From contig JAJKFL010000010.1 of assembly GCA_021186555.1 (NCBI GenBank), positions 2,199,487-2,263,486 on the forward strand: DNA of 64,000 nt. Direction: 5' to 3'. Below the pieces are notes generated by a model. It searched no databases, was not told where the DNA came from, and saw nothing but the letters and a program-made list of their open reading frames with translations. Origin of the DNA: Reticulitermes speratus. Lineage: Eukaryota > Arthropoda > Insecta > Blattodea > Rhinotermitidae. The position numbers and the translations under genes are program-made. Shown piece after piece: positions 44,561 to 55,287 of this stretch; position 1 is the first letter of the stretch, and every line of letters starts with the position of its first letter.

Positions 44561-44635
44561 TGTGAGCAGCACTAACGCGCAGCCACCTGCATTATAGCAC
44601 CAGGCACTGATCCATTTCCGCCCAGTAAATGCACT

Positions 44636-44897
44636 GTACGCCGATCCCAGTGGCCGCGCGGTCTAAGGCGTGGTCTACGGCCGCTCGCTTGTTGGGATTG
44701 TGGGTTTGAATCCCGCCGAGGACATGGATGTCTGTCTGTTGTGAGTGTTGTGGTGTCAGGTTGAGGTCTCTGCGACGGGCTGGTCACTCGTCCAAGGAGT
44801 CCTACCGAGTGTGGTGTGTCTGAGTGTGATCGTGAAGCCTCGATAATGAGTAGGCGCTGCCCTGGTCTACTAGGGGCTGTTGCGCTGTGGAAAAAAA
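44636..44897 (+). mobile_element. SINE family D, full length
   Basis: Head CCGATCCCAGTGGCCGCGCG, B-box-like GTGGGTTTGAATCCCGCCG, and body as in 10251. Flanked by AAATGCACT at 44627-44635 and 44898-44906. It ends in a 10-A run. Confidence 0.88.
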
Positions 44898-45073
44898 AAA
44901 TGCACTTCCCAGTGCAATCGTTCCGAGTTCACCAAGTCAGCCTTATGCCATCTACTGACGGCCCCTTCGGGCGTTTGTTTTTCAGCTCTGTTTGCCCCCC
45001 GGACGAGTTGCACCTCCATCTGTCCGAGCTTGAACCTCACATGGGGGGCGCACTGGCTCACATTAGACTTCTT

Positions 45074-45117
45074 GACCCTTGAAGATGGGACAGATACGTT
45101 GTCCCGAAACGTCGGTA
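45074..45117 (+). ncRNA. Hammerhead-like motif, GTC type
   Basis: GACCCTTGAAGA, T, GGGACA, a 7-8-nt loop, TGTCCC, GAAACGTC, GGT. Stem II is six pairs, and stem I could be ACC/GGT. The first core half reads CUUGAAGA, one U more than CUGANGA. Confidence 0.3.
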
Positions 45118-45331
45118 AAATAAAGGATTACCACTAGACGCTGCATAATATCCCAGAAGAGCGCAGATCTCGTAGATATACAGACGTTGACCTGTTGTGT
45201 TGTCAGCTGTTGATGTGTAGTGTCGTGTGTTGCTCTGACGGAATAATGTTAAGTGAAGATTTGTGATAGTAAAGTGTTCGGAAAGCTATTTTGACGTATG
45301 GTGATGACGTAACAAAGTCCTGGAGAAAATC

Positions 45332-45588
45332 ACATCGCCCCTGTTTTGTGAAAAGAGGCTAACTGCCACTTTGAGCTAAATTGAGTTATGTGTAGCAAAT
45401 CATTCAACTAATAGTCCTCTGTGATACGTAAAAAGATGACAACTGCATCTTCAAGAATAACCAAGATGTGTGAGGGATATCCTAACTCTCAAAGCATTTG
45501 TAATACGTAAAACAGAGCCACCTTCTTGCTTCTCACATAAAATTGATATTTTGTGGGTTGTCCCCTTTTCACAAAATAGGGGCGACAT
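45332..45588. mobile_element. MITE-like inverted-repeat element, about 257 bp
   Basis: The left end ACATCGCCCCTGTTTTGTGA and AAAGAGG face the complementary right end (CCCCTTTTCACAAAATAGG then GGCGACATGT). The arms are ~28 bp with few mismatches. Internal CTCAAAG/GATACGTAAAA blocks repeat. No open frame. Confidence 0.7.
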
Positions 45589-45965
45589 GTTGAAGGGCCT
45601 CAAAGTTGATTTTTTCGCTTTGTATCGTTAATGTCGTTAATATTGTGATGCAGATTGAAGCAAATCTGCTGTGACGCCCTACGTTTGCAGTGACAGTAAA
45701 GAACACGTGTCATATTGCATTACGCGAGTGCCTTACTTGTGATACCTTATTGCTCTTTCCTTTACTTAACCACTTCTTTATTTCTGCGTTTCTTTTTATT
45801 TCATTATTCATTTCCGTATCTTTTTTATGGGGGTTTAAAATTATGACGATACGAACTGCTTATAAAAACGAGCATGCCTAGGCTAGTTCAGCGCCTACGC
45901 CGTGTTTCCGCAGCTATATATAATGAACACCCTGTATATTTCTTTTTTCGAAAGATACAAAATAA
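45589..45965. other. Unassigned sequence
   Basis: GAACACCCTGTATATTTC near 45925 resembles a Tc1/mariner outer end, without a partner found. Confidence 0.3.
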
Positions 45966-45971
45966 GATCAG

Positions 45972-46180
45972 GCCTTGGCTCAGGCGGTTAGTCTCCGGCC
46001 TCACACTGCGAAGGCCCGGGTTTTATCCGAGGTCATTGTATATGGGACAAAGTGGTACTGGGACAGGTTTTTGTCGCAGTACTTCCGTTTTTCCCTGTCC
46101 TTATCATTCCATCAATGCTCCATACTCATTTATCTATCACCGACTCTGCATAGTCTTCGCAGTTGATATGAATGTAAAGG
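45972..46180 (+). mobile_element. SINE family C, variant carrying the 92-bp unit once
   Basis: Head TTGGCTCAGGCGGTTAGTC, a decayed B box (GGGTTTTATCCGAGGTC), and body GGGACAGGTTTTTGTCGCAG. Then CAATGCTCCATACTCATT, ATCACCGACTCTGCATAG, which is one unexpanded copy of the second half of the 92-bp unit found at 21136-24530. Confidence 0.75.
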
Positions 46181-46274
46181 TAAAGTTCACCCTAGAACAG
46201 GCCACGAAGGCCCAGAGGGGGAGTAGAGGTATAGCTGTACTCTTTCTTTAACCCTGGCACTAGATGGGGGTGGG

Positions 46275-46580
46275 GGCGCGCGGTGGCGCAGTTGGTTGAG
46301 GCACTACGCTACAAACCGGAACGTCGCGGGTTCGATTCCCGATGGTGTCATTGGAATTTTTCATTGACATAATCCTTTCGGTCGCACTATGGCCCTGGGG
46401 TCGACTCAGCCTCTAACAGAAATGAGTACCAGGAATATTTCCTGGGGGGTAAAGGCGGCCGGTGCGTACAGCTGACAACCTTACCACCTTCATGTGCCGA
46501 TTGTCTAGAAACCTGGGAGCCTCAACCTCCTGAAACCCTAAGGGTCTGTCCAGGCCTGTAATGGGATTGCTTTTTTTTTT
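46275..46580 (+). mobile_element. SINE family B nested in SINE A
   Basis: Head GCGCGCGGTGGCGCAGTTGG, intact B box, tail GATTGC plus a T run. Flanked by the perfect 16-bp duplication ACTAGATGGGGGTGGG (46259-46274 and 46581-46596), the longest seen in this window. Confidence 0.92.
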
Positions 46581-46719
46581 ACTAGATGGGGGTGGGTGGA
46601 CAACTCTACGCCCCGGCCGCTTTACCCCTGGGAAAGAGACCCGGTATTCGTTGTATAGGAGGCTGGGTAGGCCTCAGGTCCGGTCTGGAAGGCTGTGAAA
46701 AATCTCGCCCCCACCGGAA

Positions 46720-47528
46720 TTTTTTTTTTTCCATAAAACTGAGTTTTATTTTCCGTATTCTCTATATACAGTTAACATTCTTAGTTACATTCCTACCATC
46801 ACCTTTCCCTCCGTCACAAACTTATTAGGTCACTGCATTTCACTGTCATGTTTCTGACCGTCGATCCGTCAACGTCCTCCTGGGTCTCTCTCGTTTCATC
46901 CGCCCTAACCACCTTTTTCTTCCCAGCTCATGTCGACTATCAAATTACGTATTTGTCACCTGTTTTGTTTCTTCCTGCTCCTGCTCCCTACTCATTTGAG
47001 TCTCTGGAACAGTTCCGTCTTCTCCCCATTGTCACTGCTCCTCTCAACACTCCCACAGGCCATCAGTCTATGATTATATCTAAATAGTTACCATAAAGTT
47101 GTCGCCGTCTATGCCACTTCTGTATCTTCCATCTAGCTCGTCTTATATATACGATATATTCTTGACGTTTCAACGGCGGATGTTCCGTGAGCGTATAATG
47201 GACCATGTTTCCTAACATCCAGATTATAGCATTGTGCCGTTGCGGCGGCCAAATATGCATCTCCGAAAGTATGGGCCACGTGTTGGGTATGTGCCTATCA
47301 TCCATCCTTAGTATGGCAGCTATCCGTGCTCGCGTCCAACTCCATATTGCATTCGATCCTATACATGCAGTGATTCTATGCTCTATAGTGTCCGTCTGCT
47401 GGCACCATGTGCACGTCGGCATGTCCCTTAATCCGATTTTGTGCAGTCTTTCATTCGTGGGAATTATGTCATGTACCGCTCTGTACCATGTCCCTCTTAC
47501 ACTTGTTAGAAGATGTTTTGCGCTTAAG
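46720..47528 (-). pseudogene. 5'-truncated LINE 3' end with zinc-finger-like tail
   Basis: From 47528 to 47063 the minus strand stays open and encodes HLLTSVRGTWYRAVHDIIPT, NERLHKIGLRDMPTCTWCQQ, TDTIEHRITACIG, then an Arg-rich end (RRARWKIQKWHRRR). The CxxC...HRxxxC pattern is the nucleic-acid-binding tail found C-terminal to the reverse transcriptase in many insect non-LTR elements. The 3' UTR is ~340 bp and ends in a T run at 46721-46732 (poly-A on its own strand). The reverse transcriptase domain is missing. About 155 codons are intact, so the insertion may be fairly young. Confidence 0.8.
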
Positions 47529-47593
47529 GATTCGATCCCCTGACCGTCCAGCCCGTAGCGCAGTCGCTATACCGACTACGCTACCCGGCCCAC

Positions 47594-48044
47594 GTTGATA
47601 TGAATGTACGTAAATAAAAGTCCAAAGTGTGAGGGAAGACGTGAAGCAACGTAGAGTGTGTGAGATATGAGGGCCGAAGCCTGTACCCCATGTCTCGTCA
47701 CTGTAGCAGCACGCCGGGTGTGCCCTCTGTTGACGTTGTGCCTAAAAATATTCGAAGCTGATGTGACTGGATCATAAGCTCAGGGATTTCTATATTTATT
47801 TTCTTATTCCGTCAGCGTCATCAGTGTTTTTATAAACATCAGATGTTGGCCGAAGGCGGCATGGCGCGGCCCTTGGTTACACTTTCTGGTTCGAGTAGCG
47901 AACATAACCCGAAATTAAACAGGCTATGCTCAGTAAAAGCTTGTTTCTCTTTGTTCTTCGTGCATAACCTCAAAACTACTTCGTCACACATAAATCGCCC
48001 CTGGAGCGGACCCAGCCGCCTATCCAGAGACAACAAAGAGCTGT
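47594..48044. other. Unassigned sequence
   Basis: Overlapping opposite-strand frames at 47839-48148. No domain recognised. Confidence 0.3.
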
Positions 48045-48059
48045 TTTTTTATTTTTTTA

Positions 48060-48342
48060 GAAGGGCCCCGCAGCAGAAGCCAGGACGCACCGCAGCCTTA
48101 AGGCTTATTGTGCAACCCTGTGATGAACGTGAAGAGAAAGATGATTAGTTTTTCTTTTCATTTTTCCAAGTAATGGAGCACCGGTGGAATGAAATTGACA
48201 AGGGAAACCGAAGTACTCGGGAAAAACCTGTCCCAGTGCCACTTTGTCCACCACAAATCCCACATGGATTGACCCCGGGATCGAACCCGGGCCTCCGCGG
48301 TGGGAGGCCGGCGACTAACCGCCTGAGCCATGGCACGGCCCC
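48060..48342 (-). mobile_element. SINE family C, full length
   Basis: Minus-oriented. The A-run tail appears as T-rich sequence at the left (GGGCCCCGCAGCAG), and the body has AAGTACTCGGGAAAAACC. The B-box-like GATCGAACCCGGGCC is followed by the head ACCGCCTGAGCCATGGC at the right. Confidence 0.88.
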
Positions 48343-48508
48343 TTCTCAGAGTTAAGACGGCCAGTGCTTGAAGCCGACAACTGTCCATACTGTGCCGGAG
48401 TTAAATAACGTATCCTTTCGTTCCATTGTATGCCTTCAGGCCGTCTTGTTTAGGTACAGTTATCGTTACGTAACCAATAATCCCACTTCGTGTGTTCAGA
48501 TGACAAAG

Positions 48509-50180
48509 CTGTCGTGTCATAGGGAGAGGTTTTGTGGACTGTGTGTAAGGTTGGACACGTTGTGGTGTCATAGGAGAGGTTTTGTGGACTGTGTATAAGT
48601 TTGACACGTTGTGGTGTCATAGGGAGAGGTTTGTGGACTGTGTATAAGGTTTGGACACGTTGTGGTGTCATAGGAGGTTTTGTGGACTGTGTATAAGTTT
48701 GGACACGTTGTGGTGTCATAGGGAGAGGTTTTGTGGACTGTGTATAAGGTTGGACACGTTGTGGTGTCATTGGAGAGGTTTTGTGACTGTGTATAGGTCT
48801 GGACATGTGTGGTGTCATAGGAGAGGTTGTGACTGTGTATAGTTGGACACGTTGTGGTGTCATTGGGAGAGTTGTGACTGTGTATAAGGTTGGACACTTG
48901 TGGTGTCATGGAGAGGTTTTTGATGTGTATAAGTCTGACACGTTGTGGTGTCATAGGGAGAGGTTTTGTGGACTGTGTATAGGTTTGGACACGTTGTGGT
49001 GTCATTGGAGAGGTTTTGTGGACTGTGTATAAGGTTGGACACGTTGTGGTGTCATAGGGAGAGGTTTTGTGGACTGTGTATAAGGTCTGGACACGTTGTG
49101 GTGTCATAGGGAGAGGTTTTGTGGACTGTGTATAAGGTTTGGACACGTTGTGGTGTCATTGGAGAGTTTTGTGGACGTGTATAAGGTTTGGACACGTTGT
49201 GGTGTCTTGGGAGAGTTTTGTGACTGTGTATAAGGTCTGGACACGTTGTGGTGTCATTGGGAGAGGTTTTGTGGACTGTGTATAAGGTCTGGACACGTTG
49301 TGGTGTCATAGGGAGAGGTTTTGTGGACTGTGTTAAGGTCTGGACACGTTGTGGTGTCATTGGGAGAGGTTTTGTGGACTGTGTATAAGGTCTGGACACG
49401 TTGTGGTGTCATAGGGAGAGGTTTTGTGGACTGTGTATAAGGTTTGGACACGTTGTGGTGTCATTGGAGAGGTTTTGTGGACTGTGTATAAGGTCTGGAC
49501 ACGTTGTGGTGTCATAGGGAGAGGTTTTGTGGACTGTGTATAAGGTTTGGACACGTTGTGGTGTCATAGGGAGAGGTTTTGTGGAATGTGTATAAGGTTT
49601 GGACACGTTGTGGTGTCATTGGGAGAGGTTTTGTGGACTGTGTATAAGGTTTGGACACGTTGTGGTGTCATTGGGAGAGGTTTTGTGGACTGTGTATAAG
49701 GTCTGGACACGTTGTGGTGTCATAGGGAGAGGTTTTGTGGACTGTGTATAAGGTCTGGACACGTTGTGGTGTCATTGGGAGAGGTTTTGTGGACTGTGTA
49801 TAAGGTTTGGACACGTTGTGGTGTCATTGGGAGAGGTTTTGTGGACTGTGTGTAAGGTTTGGACACGTTGTGGTGTCATTGGAGAGGTTTTGTGGACTGT
49901 GTATAAGGTCTGGACACGTTGTGGTGTCATTGGGAGAGGTTTTGTGGACTGTGTGTAAGGTTTGGACACGTTGTGGTGTCATTGGGAGAGGTTTTGTGGA
50001 CTGTGTATAAGGTTTGGACACGTTGTGGTGTCATTGGGAGAGGTTTTGTGGACTGTGTATAAGGTCTGGACACGTTGTGGTGTCATTGGGAGAGGTTTTG
50101 TGGACTGTGTATAAGGTTTGGACACGTTGTGTGTCATAGGGAGAGGTTTTGTGGACTGTGTATAAGGTTTGGACACGCTG
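48509..50180. repeat. 52-bp minisatellite, about 32 copies
   Basis: The unit is GGACACGTTGTGGTGTCATT, GGGAGAGGTTTTGTGGACTG, TGTATAAGGTCT. Units from about 49250 on are uniform. Units at 48510-49250 carry many scattered one- and two-base deletions. Long minus-strand frames (48450-49146 and others) are by-products. Confidence 0.95.
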
Positions 50181-50909
50181 ACGAAGGGAACAATTCCTGC
50201 CTTGCTGGGAACCGAATCCCGGCCTTTCAGCCCTCAGCCAATAATCTTAATAAAAAGGGGGGGGGTTATTGCATTCTGATTAATTGAATTAGTTTGTAAT
50301 TAGTTTGCATCTACGTCGGTTATAAAGTGTGATTCATAATTACCGCAATAAATTTTAAGTTCAGGTTCATGTTCAACTAAGGCGGAACTAAAAGGTGCAC
50401 ACAAAAATGTGGTCACAACCGTTTTTAGCGAGATTTGGCAGCGGAAGAATTGCCTGACCCACTGCAGAATGTACTAGTGTCAACGCGACTGTGTCTTTTA
50501 AACATACTACCTGGATCTCTGTTCATTTATACCGTGACCTAAAGCAGTTTATGGACTTTCTGAATACATGGGCAAGCGTTATGGCCTCCGCGATCACCCG
50601 AACACACTCTTGTCGACTTCTAGCTGTGGGGCCATCGGTAGGACATAGTGTACTAGCAGTCAGGGTGTAGGAGCACGTGATAGTTTGGGCATGTGACTTT
50701 AAAAAATACGACGCGTGGTTGGAATCTTTGAGCATAACTGGAAATTCTGTAAAGTCACATGAAACTTGTGCACTAAAGTTAACGGAGACAATTTTCGGCA
50801 AATTTGTTCACAGTCAACATTATGACGGTGAAATATTCAAGGTTGATAAATGTTATAAATACATAAAACACGTTACCCTATCGAATCCTGCATCTAACAC
50901 CTCAGGATT
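50181..50909. other. Unassigned sequence
   Basis: A G run near 50258-50266. Overlapping opposite-strand frames at 50523-50928 without domains. Confidence 0.3.
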
Positions 50910-50913
50910 TATA

Positions 50914-51476
50914 CAGGGTGTTTCATAAATCCCTCCGGGATTTCGGAGGTCTGTAGCTCAGGAGCTAAATCACACACGGGGAATGAGAGCATGTCAGTGA
51001 AAAGAGTGCATATCCAAGTTTTGAACCTACGTTACAAATATTCAATATGTCCCCCTTTGGTGACTCGACAGATGTCGATTCTCGTACGACGTCCACAGTC
51101 CCAGGCGATGGTCCCGGCCTACCTATTCGTTTTGCGACACACAAACAGCCAGTTTCCTCGAATTTTCTATTCCAGTCTCTTACTGTTTTTCCGTTGGTGG
51201 TTCTGTACGATACTTGGTTCGAAAACCACGTTGCACTGTTACAATTGACTGGGTTTTAGCAAATTGCAGGACACAAAAAGCTTTCTGTTCACCTGAAAAC
51301 GCCATGTTTGCACACCACTACCTCCTAGCGGAGAAACGGGTAACTACGCCATCGCATCTGTCACGAAAACACTTTTACATTTCCTCTATCCGTTGGCATG
51401 CTTTTATCTCTTATATGTTGGTTTACTACTGCACGGCCAAGCCTCTAAATCCCAGATGGACTTATGAAACACACTG
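50914..51476 (-). mobile_element. Tc1/mariner-like element, degenerate
   Basis: 563 bp with terminal inverted repeats CAGGGTGTTTCATAAATCC and (complement) GGACTTATGAAACACACTG, flanked by TATA on both sides (TA target). The minus strand holds a broken transposase N-terminus (see 50965-51305). The catalytic domain is largely gone, so it is non-autonomous. Confidence 0.85.
50965..51305 (-). pseudogene. mariner-like transposase N-terminal remnant, frameshifted
   Basis: Starts with ATG at 51305. The first ~40 residues include EQKAFCVLQFAKTQSIVTVQ. After a one-base deletion in an A run near 51189, which brings an immediate stop, the next frame continues TVRDWNRKFEETGCLCVAKR and GRPGPSP. This is the helix-turn-helix DNA-binding region plus the GRPR-like linker typical of mariner-family transposases. 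The DDE residues are not present. Confidence 0.8.
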
Positions 51477-51480
51477 TATA

Positions 51481-52139
51481 TTTGAGATATCTTTGTTGAG
51501 AAAGAATGTTTACAGCAGCAAGCCGCACAAATTGCAAGAACTGAAACCAGATATCCAATTGTGCTTGTGAAGCATCACTGAAGAAGCTCTTAACTGGGTT
51601 GCATGAGACATCAAAAGAGTGAATGGCTCAATTCCTGAGCGTGGGGAATACCTCCAACTCTTAATATAACATTGTGTTCGTGTTGTGAGTTTATTGTACT
51701 TTGCTTTAATAAATGGGAAGTGTTGCCAAAAAATTGGGTCGCTTCAATTTTTTTTGTCACCAGTTTATACCCCTGACTTGTTCCGGTTTATAATGAGTAC
51801 CAAAACATTACTTCTTTTGACATTTTGTAGGTATGATTAGGGCCGTCCCGCGAGGCAATATAACAACGGAACACGCACACAACGCATGGGATTTCAGCGC
51901 ACGTCATATCAAGTTACACAAGGCCAGAGATGATTGGGTGGTTTTATGAATCTATAAAAATAATGAAGTTTTTAATATATTTTTACAACACTTCCAGTAA
52001 TAGACCCTATTGTATCAGAAAACTCAAATTATTTTAATCGTGGTGCATGAAAGGTGAATAAACCACCTCTCATCTTGAAAGGTTAATTTCGAAAGAAGCT
52101 GAATTTTTAAAGGTTGTATATATATATATATATATATAT
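51481..52139. other. Unassigned sequence, then (TA)n
   Basis: No recognised coding. (TA)n at about 52115-52139 directly precedes the dispersed repeat. Confidence 0.35.
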
Positions 52140-52375
52140 ACAATTTATTACTGCAAGTGTGTTTATACCCGGTGACAGTTGTACTGCAATGACACACAAC
52201 ACACAATAACATACATCACAAACAATAACACACAACACTCAAAACAATACACAACACACAAACTTACAAAAAAAATAAATAAAACACACATACTACAAAA
52301 AAAAAGAGTAGCTAAGCCTAACAAAAAAACCTAATGTAGATGAATTAGAGTTAAAAATAATTAGGTATACTTCCT
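52140..52375 (+). mobile_element. Unclassified dispersed repeat, unexpanded copy
   Basis: Same flanks as 11437-12500, with only about one and a half 55-bp units (52190-52260) where the other copy has about 16. It also lies directly after a (TA)n run. Confidence 0.75.
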
Positions 52376-52677
52376 TAGGGGCGTATGCGGAAGAAATGAG
52401 TGAGGAATATAGGTGTTTTTTGTATCCCTGGAGTATTTTCAGAAACAAGGGGATGCTCTTATAGTTCTTTCCACCCATCAGTTTTACAGCCGTTCCACCA
52501 TCTTGAATAGCTGTCCGGCGCGCTGGTCGACCTTCTTGTCTCACTGCAGAGCATAATCAGAGTCACACGCTGATGGCAGCACCGTCGCGCCCTCAAAGAC
52601 TTGAATTGTTCGTTCGTTTTTTGTTGCTCGGTTCCAGACTCAGTCTGGGTGTACCGGCCAGGAGAAATACAGCAAGG
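52376..52677. other. Unassigned sequence
   Basis: No recognised feature. Confidence 0.3.
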
Positions 52678-52690
52678 CTAGGCCTCCTCC

Positions 52691-52979
52691 GTGGGCCGGG
52701 ATAGCTCAGTCGGTATAGCGACTCGCTACGGGCTGGATGGTCCGGGGATCGAACCCGGGGGGGTGAGATTTTCAGCACCTGTCCAGACCGGCCCTGGGGC
52801 CTACCCAGCCTCCTGTACAATGGGTACCGGGTCATTCCCGGGGGTAAAGCTGCCGGGGCGTGGCGTTGACAACCCACCCCCATCTAGCGCCGAGGTTAAA
52901 GAAAGAGTAGAGCTATATATCTACTCCCCCTCTGGGCCTTCATGGCCTGTTCTAGGGTGAGCTTTACCTTTACCTTTAC
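52691..52979 (+). mobile_element. SINE family A, full length, plus orientation
   Basis: Head GCCGGGATAGCTCAGTCGGT, B-box-like GGGGATCGAACCCGGGG, body TACAATGGGTACCGGGTC, and a tail of three TTTACC units. The perfect 13-bp duplication CTAGGCCTCCTCC flanks it (52678-52690 and 52980-52992). The best reference copy for this family. Confidence 0.93.
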
Positions 52980-53020
52980 CTAGGCCTCCTCCTTCCTCCC
53001 TCCCCCCTTCCTGTTTCTTA

Positions 53021-53258
53021 AACAGAGGTATAGCTCTAATCTCTCTTTAACCTCGGCGCTAGATGGGGTGAGTGGTGAACGCCACGCCCCGGCCGCTTTT
53101 CTCCCGGGAATGACCCGGTACCCATTGACAGGAGGCTGGGTGGGCCACAGGGCCGGTCTGGACATGTGCTGAAAATCTCACCTCCGACCGGGATTCGATC
53201 CCCGGACCGTCCAGCTCGTAGCGTAGTCGCTATAACCGACTGAGCTATCCTGGCCCAC
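53021..53258 (-). mobile_element. SINE family A, 3'-truncated
   Basis: Minus-oriented. Starts at ACAGAGGTATAGCTCTAATC, so the tail is missing. The head (GACTGAGCTATCCTGGCCCA) is intact. It lies 30 bp from the opposite-oriented A copy at 52691-52979. Confidence 0.85.
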
Positions 53259-53348
53259 GGCCGACCTTAGCTTATTGAGACAAAATCGAAAGAATGTCTT
53301 TGGACACATTGCCTGCTGCCTTGAAATGGACTGAGGTCCCCTCGAAAA

Positions 53349-55270
53349 CACACTGCAACTACGAGATGCTCATGGTTTGATCGGGATTTACCTTGCACAC
53401 TGCAACTACGAGATGCTCATGGTTTGATCGGGGTTTACCTTACACACTGCAACTACGAGATGCTCATGGTTTGATCGGGGTTTACCTTGCACACTGCAAC
53501 TACGAGATGCTCATGGTTTGATCGGGTTTACCTTGCACACTGCAACTACTAGATGCTCATGGTTTGATCGGGTTTACCTTGCACACTGCAACTACGAGAT
53601 GCTCATGGTTTGATCTGGGTTTACCTTGCACACTGCAACTACGAGATTCTCATGGTTTGATCGGGGTTTACCTTGCACACTGCAACTACGAGATTCTCAT
53701 GGTTTGATCGGAGTTTACCTTGCACACTGCAACTACGAGATTCTCATGGTTTGATCTGGGTTTACCTTGCACACTGCAACTACGAGATTCTCATGGTTTG
53801 ATCGGGGTTTACCTTGCACACTGCAACTACGAGATTCTCATGGTTTGATCGGGGTTTACCTTGCACACTGCAACTACGAGATTCTCATGGTTTGATCGGG
53901 TTTACCTTGCACACTGCAACTACGAGATGCTCATGTTTTGATCGGGGTTTACCTTGCACACTGCAACTACAAGATTATCATGGTTTGATCGGGGTTTACC
54001 TTGCACACTGCAACTACTAGATGCTCATGGTTTGATCGGGGTTTACCTTGCACACTGTAACTACGAGATGCTCATGGTTTGATCGGGGTTTACCTTGCAC
54101 ACTGCAACTACGAGATTCTCATGGTTTGATCGGGGTTTACCTTGCACACTGCAACTACGAGATGCTCATGGTTTGATCGGAGTTTACCTTGCACACTGCA
54201 ACTACGAGATTCTCATGGTTTGATCGGGGTTTACCTTGCACACTGCAACTACGAGATTCTCATGGTTTGATCGGGGTTTACCTTGCACACTGCAACTACG
54301 AGATTCTCATGGTTTGATCGGGGTTTACCTTGCACACTGCAACTACGAGATTCTCATGGTTTGATCGGGGTTTACCTTGCACACTGCAACTACGAGATTC
54401 TCATGGTTTGATCGGGGTTTACCTTGCACACTGCAACTACGAGATTCTCATGGTTTGATCGGGGTTTACCATACACACTGCAACTACGAGATTCTCTTGG
54501 TTTGATCGGGGTTTACCTTGCACACTGCAACTACGAGATTCTCATGGTTTGATCGGGGTTTACCTTGCACACTGCAACTACGAGATTCTCATGGTTTGAT
54601 CGGGGTTTACCTTGCACACTGTAACTACGAGATGCTCATTGTTTGATCGGGGTTTACCTTACACACTGCAACTACGAGATTCTCATGGTTTGATCGGAGT
54701 TTACCTTGCACACTGCAACTACGAGATTCTCATGGTATGATCGGGGTTTACCTTGCACACTGTAACTACGAGATTCTCATGGTTTGATCGGGGTTTACCT
54801 TGCACACTGTAACTACGAGATGCTCATGGTTTGATCGGGGTTTACCTTGCACACTGCAACTACGAGATGCTCATAATTTGATCGGGGTTTACCTTGCACA
54901 CTGTAACCACGAGATGCTCATGGTTTGATCGGGGTTTACCTTGCACACAGTAACTACGAGATGCTCATAATTTGATCGGGGTTTACCTTGCACACTGTAA
55001 CTACGAGATGCTCATGTTTTGATCGGGGTTTACCTTGCACACTGTAACTACGAGATGCTCATGGTTTGATCGGGGTTTACCTTGCACACTGTAACTACGA
55101 GATGCTCATAATTTGATCGGGGTTTACCTTGCACACTGTAACTACGAGATGCTCATGGTTTGATCGGGGTTTACCTTGCACACTGTAACTACGAGATGCT
55201 CATAATTTGATCGGGGTTTACCTTGCACACTGTAACTACGAGATGGCTCATGGTTTGATCGGGGTTTACC
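53349..55270. repeat. 47-bp minisatellite, about 41 copies
   Basis: The unit is CACACTGCAACTACGAGATT, CTCATGGTTTGATCGGGGTT, TACCTTG. Variants are clustered: GAGATTC in the middle, and CTGTAAC with CATAATTTGAT towards the right. The last unit joins the 33-bp array after TACCATGCGCCGTCTGGCGG. Confidence 0.95.
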
Positions 55271-55287
55271 ATGCGCCGTCTGGCGGT

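Larger units (their letters stand above)
46186..47593 (-). mobile_element. SINE family A interrupted twice (by SINE B and by a LINE)
   Basis: Three pieces in minus orientation: 46186-46274 (tail side), 46581-46719 (middle) and 47529-47593 (B box and head, GGATTCGATCCCCTGACCGT). A SINE B lies between the first two pieces and a LINE 3' end between the last two. Together they form one collinear A copy, so it predates both insertions. Confidence 0.85.

Noticed and set aside
47063..47422. Free-standing 119-residue zinc-finger protein gene
   Set aside because: The frame continues upstream of its first ATG to the SINE junction and matches a non-LTR retrotransposon C-terminus, so it is a LINE fragment.
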